Below, piece by piece: positions 53,231 through 60,995 of a stretch of 64,000 bases of DNA (positions are counted from its first letter, which is position 1; each line of letters starts with the position of its first letter). The stretch is from assembly GCF_000011105.1 (NCBI RefSeq), contig NC_000961.1:1536662-1600661 (forward strand), written 5' to 3'. The translations under genes were made by a program, and so were the position numbers. The notes beneath the pieces are model-generated. The model ran no database searches. It saw only the letters and a list, made by a program, of their open reading frames with translations, and had not been told where the DNA came from. This DNA is from Pyrococcus horikoshii OT3. Lineage in GTDB: Archaea > Methanobacteriota_B > Thermococci > Thermococcales > Thermococcaceae.

Positions 53231-54363
53231 ATTCTCTTTATGGTCTCGATAAAGACTTCATAGGGGGCACTAGTTTTTATTCCTGTTGGAGAAAAGTGAG
53301 TTCTTGTAGCTTCATATCCCTGCTCTCTTAATGCGCTTATTATCTCCTCAACCTTCTTTGTTTCAATTTTTAGCCTTCTCCCTATTGCATGAGTATCATA
53401 AAATAGGGGAATATCAAGTTCTTGATCTATCATTTTGAGCAATTTTAGGGCCTGTTTCTTCCTGGCTAAGCTTAAACTTTCGGCCTCTTTAACCATTTTA
53501 CTAACTATCTTCTCGTCTTTTAAGGGCCCTAGCCAAACGGGACCATATGCATTCGGCCTTGTAGGTAAAAACCCTTGCTCCAGCTCGAACTTTCCAGTTT
53601 TATCATCGAAGTAAATATAACCTAATTTTTCTAGGGTTTCATCTCCTTTCCTGGCCCCATCTTTTAATTTAACGAAAGCTCTAAAGTAATGATCCTTATA
53701 GTAAGCCAAGATAACGTCTATTCCAAGGTCATATTTAGCGGCGTATCTAGCTATTACCCCTACTAGTATCCTTGTACCAACCTCATGGCATAGTTCCCCA
53801 CGGAGTGGAACGGCTAAGTATTTTCTCAGACAGGCCCTTGGATGGGCTCCACAGAGCGGAGCGCCATCCGTAGCTGTAACTCCAAGGATACCCCTTCTTT
53901 TTGCACTTCTTAAAGCAGTATCCAGGAATTCCATGGGAGAACCGAAAGGATCTAAGTCTATAAAATGGAAATACCTATGTCTTTCGGCCATTAAGCGATT
54001 TGCATCATCATGATTTATTACTATAGTTTTTTCTCCCTTCAGAATTGCCCTTCCTTTACTCTCCCTAAGTTCTCCATCAAAATTTAACATAACATTCCTC
54101 TTCATTAACTCGTAGGCATCCTCACTTATGTCATTTAGCCAAACTTCTTCCGCGGGAGTTTCCAGGGCAAACCTGATTCCTCTAATCCCAGTAGCTGATA
54201 ACGCATCCAGAACTATCTTGGGATTCAAGATATTCAAAAGAACAACGACTATGTCTCTATTTAACGCCATTCTCGGATTGTAAAATACTGGAGAATCATA
54301 TATACTCTCGGCTTTAGGGATCAAAATTTTAGCCTTCCCTTCTTGAACTTCGATCAATTCCAA
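53227..54363 (-). CDS. trm1: tRNA (guanine-26 N2)-dimethyltransferase Trm1
   Basis: Forms m2,2G26 in tRNA. The 378 residues include the SAM site VLDALSATGIRGIRFALETP (about 52-71), the catalytic HFIDLDPFGSPMEFLDTALR (about 132-151) and CGAHPRACLRK. TTG at 54363 is chosen because GGTGG lies five bases before it; the GTG in that site, three codons earlier, is in frame. Confidence 0.93.
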   Translation of the reverse strand: MELIEVQEGKAKILIPKAESIYDSPVFYNPRMALNRDIVVVLLNILNPKIVLDALSATGIRGIRFALETPAEEVWLNDISEDAYELMKRNVMLNFDGELRESKGRAILKGEKTIVINHDDANRLMAERHRYFHFIDLDPFGSPMEFLDTALRSAKRRGILGVTATDGAPLCGAHPRACLRKYLAVPLRGELCHEVGTRILVGVIARYAAKYDLGIDVILAYYKDHYFRAFVKLKDGARKGDETLEKLGYIYFDDKTGKFELEQGFLPTRPNAYGPVWLGPLKDEKIVSKMVKEAESLSLARKKQALKLLKMIDQELDIPLFYDTHAIGRRLKIETKKVEEIISALREQGYEATRTHFSPTGIKTSAPYEVFIETIKRI

Positions 54364-54390
54364 ATTAACCACCGAAAGAAAAGAGAATGA

Positions 54391-54654
54391 TCAGATTATC
54401 TCAACGTAATCTCCCAGGGCCTGTCCAGGAAGCCCCTTTTCAAATCTAGCCCTTACGGCCCCTCTTGTTCCATGAACCCTAACTATTTTACCCTTTAGAA
54501 CTTTTCCGCTAGGACTCTTCCAAACGACTAGCCTTCCAATTAGCTTTGAGGCCTCTTCTCTACTGTTTATGTCGAGAGGCTTAATTATCATGACATTTGT
54601 ATGTTGATTTTCTTTACTTCTCCTATAGCTCAGAACAACCCCCTTTATTCTCAT
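54391..54654 (-). CDS. rpl35ae: 50S ribosomal protein L35Ae
   Basis: Archaeal/eukaryotic large-subunit protein with a beta-barrel fold. The 87 residues show [20 protein letters not shown] and the signature [20 protein letters not shown] (about 55-74). The ATG follows GGTGGGGGGAAG. It stands alone, divergent from gap. Confidence 0.95.
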   Translation of the reverse strand: MRIKGVVLSYRRSKENQHTNVMIIKPLDINSREEASKLIGRLVVWKSPSGKVLKGKIVRVHGTRGAVRARFEKGLPGQALGDYVEII

Positions 54655-54688
54655 CTTCCCCCCACCGCCCTTACCTATCTTCCTGGGC

Positions 54689-54699
54689 TTTTAAAAATT
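54689..54699 (-). promoter_or_regulatory. TATA box of the L35Ae gene
   Basis: On the minus strand AATTTTTAAAA lies about 40 bases before the ATG, predicting a leader of some 14 bases that holds GGTGGGG. The element is nearly palindromic and could also contribute to the divergent gap promoter. Confidence 0.45.
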
Positions 54700-54754
54700 A
54701 TCCCGACAAAATAGTTAAGAGATACCTCCAAAAAAGATAGAATTCGGTGGGAAC

Positions 54755-55759
54755 ATGAAGGTAAAGGTTGGAGTGAATGGGTATGGAACGATAGGAAAGA
54801 GAGTTGCTTATGCAGTGACAAAGCAAGATGACATGGAGTTAATCGGTATTACAAAAACTAAGCCTGATTTTGAAGCTTACAGGGCTAAAGAACTCGGAAT
54901 TCCCGTATACGCAGCTAGTGAAGAATTCATCCCAAGGTTTGAAAAGGAAGGATTCGAAGTTGCCGGAACGCTTAATGATTTGCTTGAGAAAGTTGATATA
55001 ATAGTGGATGCAACCCCGGGAGGAATAGGAGCTAAAAATAAGCCCCTTTATGAAAAAGCCGGTGTAAAGGCGATATTTCAAGGGGGAGAAAAAGCTGATG
55101 TCGCAGAGGTATCCTTCGTTGCTCAAGCAAATTATGAGGCAGCACTTGGAAAGAACTACGTTAGAGTTGTCTCATGTAACACCACGGGATTAGTTAGAAC
55201 CCTGAGCGCAATCAGAGAGTACGCTGATTACGTCTACGCGGTTATGATAAGGAGAGCTGCTGATCCAAATGATACAAAGAGAGGTCCGATAAATGCTATA
55301 AAACCAACAGTTGAAGTTCCCTCACACCACGGACCTGATGTTCAAACTGTAATTCCAATAAACATAGAAACTATGGCATTTGTAGTTCCAACAACCCTTA
55401 TGCATGTTCACTCAGTTATGGTAGAGCTGAAGAAACCTCTAACTAAGGATGATGTAATTGACATATTTGAGAACACGACAAGGGTCCTGCTCTTTGAGAA
55501 GGAGAAGGGCTTCGATAGCACGGCCCAAATAATAGAGTTCGCAAGAGATCTGCACAGGGAATGGAATAACCTATACGAGATAGCCGTTTGGAAGGAAAGC
55601 ATAAACATAAAAGGGAATAGATTATTCTACATCCAGGCCGTTCACCAGGAGAGCGACGTAATTCCTGAGAACATAGATGCAATAAGGGCCATGTTTGAAC
55701 TAGCAGATAAGTGGGATAGCATAAAGAAGACAAATAAGAGCTTAGGAATTCTCAAGTAG
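54755..55759 (+). CDS. gap: Glyceraldehyde-3-phosphate dehydrogenase, archaeal phosphorylating type
   Basis: Gluconeogenic GAPDH of 334 residues, archaeal class. Rossmann start [18 protein letters not shown] (about 4-21), catalytic Cys in [13 protein letters not shown] (about 138-150), and [14 protein letters not shown] with the conserved His pair (about 189-202). In Pyrococcus glycolysis uses GAPOR instead, so this enzyme serves gluconeogenesis. GGTGGGAAC precedes the ATG. The next gene, a DUF1884 protein, is proposed to be an encapsulin-like shell for GAPDH. Confidence 0.97.
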
Positions 55760-55777
55760 TTTCCTTTTTCTCTTCCC
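55760..55777 (+). terminator. T-rich terminator of gap
   Basis: Immediately after the stop the non-template strand reads TTTCCTTTTTCTCTTCCC, a pyrimidine tract of the kind that ends transcription in Thermococcales. The next gene has its own TATA box. Confidence 0.45.
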
Positions 55778-55779
55778 AA

Positions 55780-55789
55780 ATTTATATAA
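55780..55789 (+). promoter_or_regulatory. TATA box of the DUF1884 gene
   Basis: AATTTATATAAG-type element between gap and the DUF1884 gene, predicting transcription from about 55811 and a 13-base leader with GAGGAAA. Confidence 0.55.
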
Positions 55790-55823
55790 GTTTTAGCGAG
55801 TAATTAAATCATGAGGAAAAAGA

Positions 55824-56150
55824 ATGTCGAACAAAAATAATGTCTCTCTGCACATAATAGATTTGTTAACTTCCACAATAAGTGAGTTGAAGGAAGAAGG
55901 GTTCGAGCCTGATTTAATATTAGTCGGGCCTGAGTTCAAGAAGTATCTGTCAGAAGAAATGATAGGAATGCTTAAGATGAAGGTATACTATATAGAAGAG
56001 TTAGGAAGCGACGCAATAATAGCTGATTCAAAATATTTAGGACAACTAAAGAAAGCATCAAAGAGGATATCAATAGAACCACTTCTAAAGGAGCTGGAGT
56101 GGGAAAAGGTGCTAAAAGAACTACCCGAAATAAAAGAGGAATTAGAATAG
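55824..56150 (+). CDS. DUF1884 protein, candidate family 4 encapsulin (HK97 A-domain)
   Basis: 108 residues. I recognise it as the DUF1884 family of Thermococcales, whose P. furiosus structure was later described as a lone A-domain of the HK97 phage-capsid/encapsulin fold (family 4 encapsulins). Suggestive segments: [17 protein letters not shown] (about 29-45), [20 protein letters not shown] (about 54-73), then [15 protein letters not shown]. It directly follows gap, one of the enzymes proposed as its cargo. Assignment rests on recall of the family plus context; shell formation is not shown. Overlaps the next convergent gene by nine bases. Confidence 0.65.
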   Translation: MSNKNNVSLHIIDLLTSTISELKEEGFEPDLILVGPEFKKYLSEEMIGMLKMKVYYIEELGSDAIIADSKYLGQLKKASKRISIEPLLKELEWEKVLKELPEIKEELE

Positions 56151-56741
56151 GGCCAACATATTCCCGAGCCTCTTCTTAAGTATATATCCAAGCCCCCCTC
56201 CGATAACTATACCTGAAACGGCCTGGACTATGTCATTGTATAACTCGCCAATCGCTCCGGCTGGCCCATACAGTACATAAGCTACGCTTACGTACCCTAT
56301 TACCATAACACTACCACCAAGGACTGTTCCCAGGAGAATTTTACCATAATTTGCCTCTCCTTTGGAGAAGTATCCAACTATTATCCCCTCAGTTCCCTTT
56401 ATTACAAGTGTAAATAGGGCCCAAGATGGATAACCTAACAGATCAGCAAATGCCGATCCAACACCTCCAGCAAATCCACCAACAAGCGGCCCGAAGAGAA
56501 CAGATGTAAGCATTATCATTATATCTCCAAAGTTAAGGTAACCCTGAGATGCAGGGATAGGGATCCTTATTACCATTGTCATCGCGGTAACCAACGCGGC
56601 CATAACTGCTGAGATCGCTACTGTCTTAGCAACCTTAAACTTCTCCCTGTTTAATAGTATGTAGACGAAGTAAATTATTGCTATTCCAATAACAATAGCC
56701 TTAAAGTATGGAACGTATGCCTCTAACGTGGCCTCATTCAT
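56142..56741 (-). CDS. ECF transporter S component
   Basis: 199 residues with six hydrophobic segments. A first helix (about 13-29) precedes the typical S-component core: [20 protein letters not shown] (about 45-64), [20 protein letters not shown] (about 68-87), [20 protein letters not shown] (about 88-107) and [11 protein letters not shown]. The substrate is a vitamin or precursor; the divergent neighbour thiL suggests thiamine or its pyrimidine moiety (inference). No EcfT or EcfA is adjacent. The ATG follows GGTGGGGAGG. Confidence 0.85.
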   Translation of the reverse strand: MNEATLEAYVPYFKAIVIGIAIIYFVYILLNREKFKVAKTVAISAVMAALVTAMTMVIRIPIPASQGYLNFGDIMIMLTSVLFGPLVGGFAGGVGSAFADLLGYPSWALFTLVIKGTEGIIVGYFSKGEANYGKILLGTVLGGSVMVIGYVSVAYVLYGPAGAIGELYNDIVQAVSGIVIGGGLGYILKKRLGNMLALF

Positions 56742-56811
56742 CCTCCCCACCAATTAAAACTGACACTTGATTAAGAATATAAAGGTTAAGCTTTAGATAC
56801 AGGTGACAAAG

Positions 56812-57732
56812 ATGAGAGAATCGGAAATAATAAGGATGTTCATTGAGGAGTTTGATAATCATGCTTTAGGAGACGATGCTGGCTTTGTAAGATTCAACGA
56901 TTCTTGGTTGTTAGTCACATCCGACATGCTAGTATGGAGAACCGACGTGCCCGATTTTATGACACCAGAAGAAGCAGGGAAAAAAGTTGTCACGATGAAT
57001 GTTAGTGACATAGCTGCTATGGGAGGATTACCACTAGCGTTCTTCTTTTCTCTTGGCGTTCCTGAAAATACAGATGAGAAGACATTAAGAGGAATAGCTA
57101 AAGGTATCAACAAGGGAGCAAAGGAGTATGGAGTGAAGATAGTAAGTGGAGATACGAATGAAGCTAGAGAAATCATAATCGATGGAGGGGCCATAGGAAG
57201 AGGGAGTAGGTTACTCCTCAGAAGTAATGCCAAGCCAGGAGACTTAGTATGCGTAACGGGAGAATTGGGAAGGCCATTAACGGCCCTTTTACTTTGGTTA
57301 AAGGGAGAAGAAATCCCACCAAAAATTTTAGAGAAAGCTAAAAATCCTAAGGCCAGAGAAAGGGAAGGTATTGAGCTCTCAAACTATGCGAACTCCGCTA
57401 TAGACATAAGCGACGGGCTTTCAAAGGAGCTTTGGGAAATAGCAAGGAGTAGCAACGTCAGAATAGTTATAGATGAGGATAAAATACCAGTAAATGAAGA
57501 AGTAAGGGAAATCGTTAAAGATCCCATTAAAATAGCCCTCGCAAGCGGCGAAGAGTTTGAGCTAGTATTTACAATCCCGAAGGAAAACCTAGGTAATATA
57601 AGCTTCGACTTTACGATCATAGGGAGAGTTGAGGAGGGTGAGGGAGTGTATATTAAAAGGGAAGATAAAATGGAGAGGTTACCAATCCTCGGATGGGAGC
57701 ATTTAAAGGGTGGAGATTATGTTAACTTATAA
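56812..57732 (+). CDS. thiL: Thiamine-monophosphate kinase
   Basis: Phosphorylates thiamine phosphate to thiamine pyrophosphate. The 306 residues are of the AIR-synthase/ThiL fold: GDDAGFVRFNDSWLLVTSDM (about 21-40), NVSDIAAMGGLPLAFFFSLG (about 64-83), KIVSGDTNEA (about 110-119) and SAIDISDGLSKEL (about 195-207). ATG at 56812 after AGGTGACAAAG; the GTG in the site is in frame. Confidence 0.93.
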   Translation: MRESEIIRMFIEEFDNHALGDDAGFVRFNDSWLLVTSDMLVWRTDVPDFMTPEEAGKKVVTMNVSDIAAMGGLPLAFFFSLGVPENTDEKTLRGIAKGINKGAKEYGVKIVSGDTNEAREIIIDGGAIGRGSRLLLRSNAKPGDLVCVTGELGRPLTALLLWLKGEEIPPKILEKAKNPKAREREGIELSNYANSAIDISDGLSKELWEIARSSNVRIVIDEDKIPVNEEVREIVKDPIKIALASGEEFELVFTIPKENLGNISFDFTIIGRVEEGEGVYIKREDKMERLPILGWEHLKGGDYVNL

Positions 57733-58237
57733 AACGTTCAAGATCCTTGGCCGGGAAATACTAATTGGAGTGGTATGGGAAGAAAAAATTCAGGGAATTG
57801 CTTACTCTTTAGATGGTCTCGAGTTTCTTAAGGATCAGCTATCTAGGGTTACATCACATCTCAAATCAAGAGGTGTAAAAGTGAACCTACTTGAAGAGAA
57901 GTCACGATACCCTGACTTAGTTTTTGATGTTTTAAAAGGTAAAATTGGTAACGAAAAGGGATTTGAGGAACTTTCGTTAGAAGGATTAACGAGGTTCGAA
58001 ATTAAGGTGTACTCCTGGCTCGTGAAAAATGTTAAAAGGGGGGAGGTAATAACGTATGGCAAGGTGGCAAAAGCTCTAAAAACGTCCCCAATAGCTGTTG
58101 GAGGAGCGATGAAAAGGAATCCCTACCCAATTATAGTTCCATGCCATAGAGTCGTTGGAAAAAATAATCCCTGGCTTTATACACCAAAGCCTTCCTATAA
58201 AAAGTTCCTGTTGGAGGTGGAAGGATGGATAAGTTGA
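57719..58237 (+). CDS. ogt: Methylated-DNA-protein cysteine methyltransferase
   Basis: Repairs O6-methylguanine by transferring the methyl group to its own Cys. The 172 residues have the variable N-terminal domain (about 1-85) and the conserved C-terminal domain with GEVITYGKVAKALKTSPIAV (about 108-127) and the active site VPCHRVVG (about 139-146). ATG at 57719 behind GGGTGGAGATT; overlaps thiL by 14 bases. Confidence 0.93.
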   Translation: MLTYKTFKILGREILIGVVWEEKIQGIAYSLDGLEFLKDQLSRVTSHLKSRGVKVNLLEEKSRYPDLVFDVLKGKIGNEKGFEELSLEGLTRFEIKVYSWLVKNVKRGEVITYGKVAKALKTSPIAVGGAMKRNPYPIIVPCHRVVGKNNPWLYTPKPSYKKFLLEVEGWIS

Positions 58238-59241
58238 AGCTCTACATAGGCCTTTTCATAGTGATAATACTTGGAATTGCAGGGTTTATAATCTGGAAAT
58301 GGGGACTTACCATGCTTGTAAGAATTGTGCTCAGTCTAGGATTTCTAGGGTTAACTTTAATGTTAGGGTTCTTCCTGGCACTAACTATATACGCGGAAAG
58401 CTGGAAGTACGCTCTTTTGCTCCTTCCCTTCACGGCCATCTCGGCCTACGGAACTTACCTCTCCATTACATGGCAGAAGCTTGGAATTGTCGGTGGAATA
58501 ATAGTATTCTTTATAATAGTTGCTGCTTTTGGAATATGGTATATAAGCGAACCAGACTTAACGATCGCCGATAGGTTCAGGAGTGCTGAAAAGTTAGAAA
58601 TGATGGGTAGGTACAAGCAAGCAGCTAGGAAATACGAGAAAGAAGGAAATTATCGGAAAGCAGCAGAAATGTACTTAAAGCTTGGATGGCTTGAAAGTGC
58701 AGCATGGGCCTATGAAAAAGCTGGAGATTACGCTAAGGCCGCTGAGCTTTATGAAAAGCTCTACGAGAAAGAAAAAGATACTTACTACCTAAAGGAGGCC
58801 CACGAGTATTGGAAGAAAGCCGGAGATATGGAGAGAGCGGCAAAAGCCCTAGAGAGGTACGCCCAGGAAGAACCTTGGTTCTGGGAGGATGTTGCTAAGC
58901 TCTATGAAGAGCTCGGAGATGAGGAGAAAGCCAGAGAAGCTTGGGAAAAGGCCCTTGAGTACTATATGGGCGAAGCCCAGGAAGAAGGCGTCTTCTGGGA
59001 GGATGTAGGAAACATAGCAAAGAAGTTAGGAAAGGAAGATTTGGCCAAAGAAGCTTATCAAAAGTTCCTTGAATATTGCCTAAAGGAGGCCGAAGAAGAC
59101 CCGATGTGGTGGAAGCATGTGGCCGAAGCTTATGAATACCTCGGAGATAAGGAAAAGGCCGAAGAAGCTAGAAAGAAGTACGAGGAGTACAGGAAGAAGA
59201 TAATGAAAAGCAACGAGGAAACATCAAACTTTCCCTCTTAA
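58225..59241 (+). CDS. Membrane protein with C-terminal TPR repeats
   Basis: 338 residues. Four membrane helices fill about residues 5-110; the rest is a chain of at least five TPR units rich in Ala/Glu/Lys/Tyr, for example AEMYLKLGWLESAAWAYEKA (about 150-169) and AKLYEELGDEEKAREAWEKA. TPRs bind protein partners, so this is likely a membrane-anchored scaffold; partner unknown. GGAGGTGGAAGG precedes the ATG; overlaps ogt by 13 bases. TTAA palindrome shared with the convergent gene's stop. Confidence 0.8.
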   Translation: MDKLKLYIGLFIVIILGIAGFIIWKWGLTMLVRIVLSLGFLGLTLMLGFFLALTIYAESWKYALLLLPFTAISAYGTYLSITWQKLGIVGGIIVFFIIVAAFGIWYISEPDLTIADRFRSAEKLEMMGRYKQAARKYEKEGNYRKAAEMYLKLGWLESAAWAYEKAGDYAKAAELYEKLYEKEKDTYYLKEAHEYWKKAGDMERAAKALERYAQEEPWFWEDVAKLYEELGDEEKAREAWEKALEYYMGEAQEEGVFWEDVGNIAKKLGKEDLAKEAYQKFLEYCLKEAEEDPMWWKHVAEAYEYLGDKEKAEEARKKYEEYRKKIMKSNEETSNFPS

Positions 59242-60107
59242 TTCTTCTTCATATTAACCCAACATTCTTTTTTTAGATACGTTAGCTGAAATGGTGGTCC
59301 CGGCATTATATACTTTTCTGAACCGACTAGATATTCGATCTTAGGCCTTAGGAAGAAGTTAACTTCCGGGTCATTTAAGAGGGTAATGACAAAATATCTC
59401 GACTCTCCTGGAGGAATTGAGAAATCATTAACCTTTGTCGTCTCATTTACACCATAAAAAGTTGAAGCATTGTAAACGGTGATGTTGAGAACTTTAATTC
59501 CAGGAAGCTCAAACGATATATTGAGGAACTTAATAGTTACATTATACGGGTTATATAGGCCGAATTTGTAAGTAACTATCCAATTCCTTGTAAACTCGAT
59601 ACTCTCAAGGGTGTACGATGTTATGTTTGGCATCATCTTGGGAAGCTTCCCGGTTTCTAGCGTCCAGTTTCCCATGTACACCTTAACTATGCTCTCATTA
59701 TAGTTCCTCATTAAATGAACAGATACTGTGGCATCTATGTACTTAGCATCCAAAAGTACGGGAAAGCGAGAGACGTTTATCGGGACGGCTAGTCCTAAAT
59801 ACCCCCTGTAAAATACCGGAACGTGCCTTCCATTGTAAGATGCGGAGGAAAATATTTCCATTAGAGAGGATAGTCCTATGGCCAGTGATCCGTTTACGTA
59901 CTTCTTCGGATAGCACCAGTATATCATGACGTAAAGAGTCTCATCTTTTTCCGGCGTCCCGTAAACGTAACCCATCATAGGAGCTACAAATTTTCCCCAA
60001 TCTGTTGGTTCTGAAATTGTTGATCGCTTCTGCGGAACCTCTTGATCACCAATTAATAATAGGAGGATAAAAGGTAGTAAGAACAAAGCCATTAATACCT
60101 TCTTCAT
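59238..60107 (-). CDS. Secreted or membrane-anchored glycoprotein-like protein
   Basis: 289 residues. N-terminal signal/anchor MKKVLMALFLLPFILLLLIG, then an extracellular part with many N-glycosylation sequons (NVS, NES, NWT, NIT, NVT, NIS, NIT, NAS, NET). The region PGESRYFVITLLNDPEVNFF suggests an immunoglobulin-like beta sandwich. No family recognised. ATG at 60107 after GGGTGAAGAGA, six bases after the upstream secreted-protein gene: one operon. Confidence 0.65.
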   Translation of the reverse strand: MKKVLMALFLLPFILLLLIGDQEVPQKRSTISEPTDWGKFVAPMMGYVYGTPEKDETLYVMIYWCYPKKYVNGSLAIGLSSLMEIFSSASYNGRHVPVFYRGYLGLAVPINVSRFPVLLDAKYIDATVSVHLMRNYNESIVKVYMGNWTLETGKLPKMMPNITSYTLESIEFTRNWIVTYKFGLYNPYNVTIKFLNISFELPGIKVLNITVYNASTFYGVNETTKVNDFSIPPGESRYFVITLLNDPEVNFFLRPKIEYLVGSEKYIMPGPPFQLTYLKKECWVNMKKN

Positions 60108-60112
60108 TCTCT

Positions 60113-60649
60113 TCACCCAACCTGTTTACAGTATGATCTACATTCTGGAGCCATAGGTAACACCACATAAGCATAGGTTCTTTCCCCTAACTCCTCATGT
60201 CCATCAGGGTATACAATGTGTTTCCTTTGAATTATCGCTTTTACAGGTTTTACATACCTCCACTCTAGAACTGCATCGGTATTGCCGGGACATGTAACAC
60301 TGCATTCCGTTGATTCGCAATATGTTCTTCTTCCAATTTCAAAGCCTAATTCGGACTCTATTACTTCAATGCCAACTTTTACACTCCCAGATATTGATAC
60401 AGATGTACAATATTGGACTTCCTTTGAGACAGAACAAGTTGCAGATGAACCTTGACAATGATTAATTGCCGCTATTTGCCACGGACCATAGTGAATCGTT
60501 TGCAGCTCTATCTTTTCCAAGGTCCAGTACTCGGTCTTTACTCCGGGAGTTACTCTTTCTATTAATACCTTTTCATTTGCTACTGCAAGGTTAGCTGACA
60601 TTGCTATCCATAATGTAACTAGTACTATTACCATCCGTAGCCTTGTCAC
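60113..60649 (-). CDS. Secreted cysteine-containing protein
   Basis: 178 residues. Signal peptide MTRLRMVIVLVTLWIAMSAN, cleavage likely near AVA-NE (about 25). The mature part has eight cysteines in four close pairs (CQGSSATC, then QYC, RTYCESTECSVTC and ECRSYC), consistent with disulfides outside the cell, and alternating beta-strand patterns. No family recognised. GTG start at 60649 is kept because Arg3/Arg5 give the signal its positive end; an ATG five codons later is possible. Operon with the glycoprotein-like gene downstream. Confidence 0.62.
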   Translation of the reverse strand: MTRLRMVIVLVTLWIAMSANLAVANEKVLIERVTPGVKTEYWTLEKIELQTIHYGPWQIAAINHCQGSSATCSVSKEVQYCTSVSISGSVKVGIEVIESELGFEIGRRTYCESTECSVTCPGNTDAVLEWRYVKPVKAIIQRKHIVYPDGHEELGERTYAYVVLPMAPECRSYCKQVG

Positions 60650-60729
60650 TGAGCAACACCGTACGTAATTTAGTCATTATTTTATATAAAATTTTCTATA
60701 ACTTCAAGTGATAATTACCTGAGGTCAAC

Positions 60730-60738
60730 ATTATAAAT
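60730..60738 (+). promoter_or_regulatory. TATA box of the H/ACA RNA (and HARP)
   Basis: ATTATAAAT is centred 26 bases before position 60760, exactly where the GC-rich RNA begins. No other promoter is seen between here and the HARP gene. Confidence 0.6.
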
Positions 60739-60760
60739 GCTTAAGATGTAATTTTACAAT

Positions 60761-60976
60761 GCCCCCGCAAGCGAGGGCTTGGCCGAGCTTAATGAGGCCA
60801 GGTGCGACGCGGGGGCGACAGCCCGGCCTTAGCGAGGTCCCCTCGGGAGGCGCCTTCCGCGTCACGGAGTGCCGTGACCGGGGGTAACCCTGGCCGGGCA
60901 CAGGCCCGTCTGGGTTAGCCCGCCCAATTTTGCCGAGGGCTTAGATGAGGGCGGGTGTTACGGGCGGGCCACAGAT
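60761..60976 (+). ncRNA. H/ACA guide RNA with three hairpins
   Basis: A GC-rich island in AT-rich DNA. Three consecutive stem-loops each end in ACA: (1) GCCCCCGC 60761-60768 pairs GCGGGGGC 60809-60816, ACA 60818-60820, with upper stem CUUGGCC/GGCCAGG and a GA...UGA k-loop (60785-60795); (2) GCCCGGCC 60821-60828 pairs GGCCGGGC 60892-60899, ACA 60900-60902, top hairpin GUCACGG/CCGUGAC; (3) GGCCCGUC 60903-60910 pairs GGCGGGCC 60963-60970, ACA 60971-60973, upper stem CCCGCCC/GGGCGGG with UGA at its base. This is the layout of archaeal pseudouridine guide RNAs. It probably corresponds to the triple-motif RNA known in P. furiosus/P. abyssi (HgcF/Pf7, Pab35); that name is from memory. Confidence 0.85.
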
Positions 60977-60995
60977 AATAACGAAGGTGATTACT

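Noticed and set aside
54700-54754. A TGM-type operator (TATCAC-N5-GTGATA), the known control site of gluconeogenic genes in Thermococcales, was looked for before gap.
   Set aside because: No match is present in the 100 bases between the L35Ae gene and gap.
60761-60976. The GC-rich island could be RNase P RNA or SRP (7S) RNA.
   Set aside because: The conserved sequences I expect of those RNAs are not visible, and three hairpins each closed by ACA fit an H/ACA RNA far better.
60945-60995. A longer HARP protein with 17 extra N-terminal residues starting at 60945.
   Set aside because: These codons lie inside the third H/ACA hairpin; the ATG at 60996 has AAGGTGA upstream and gives the normal PIN-domain N-terminus.
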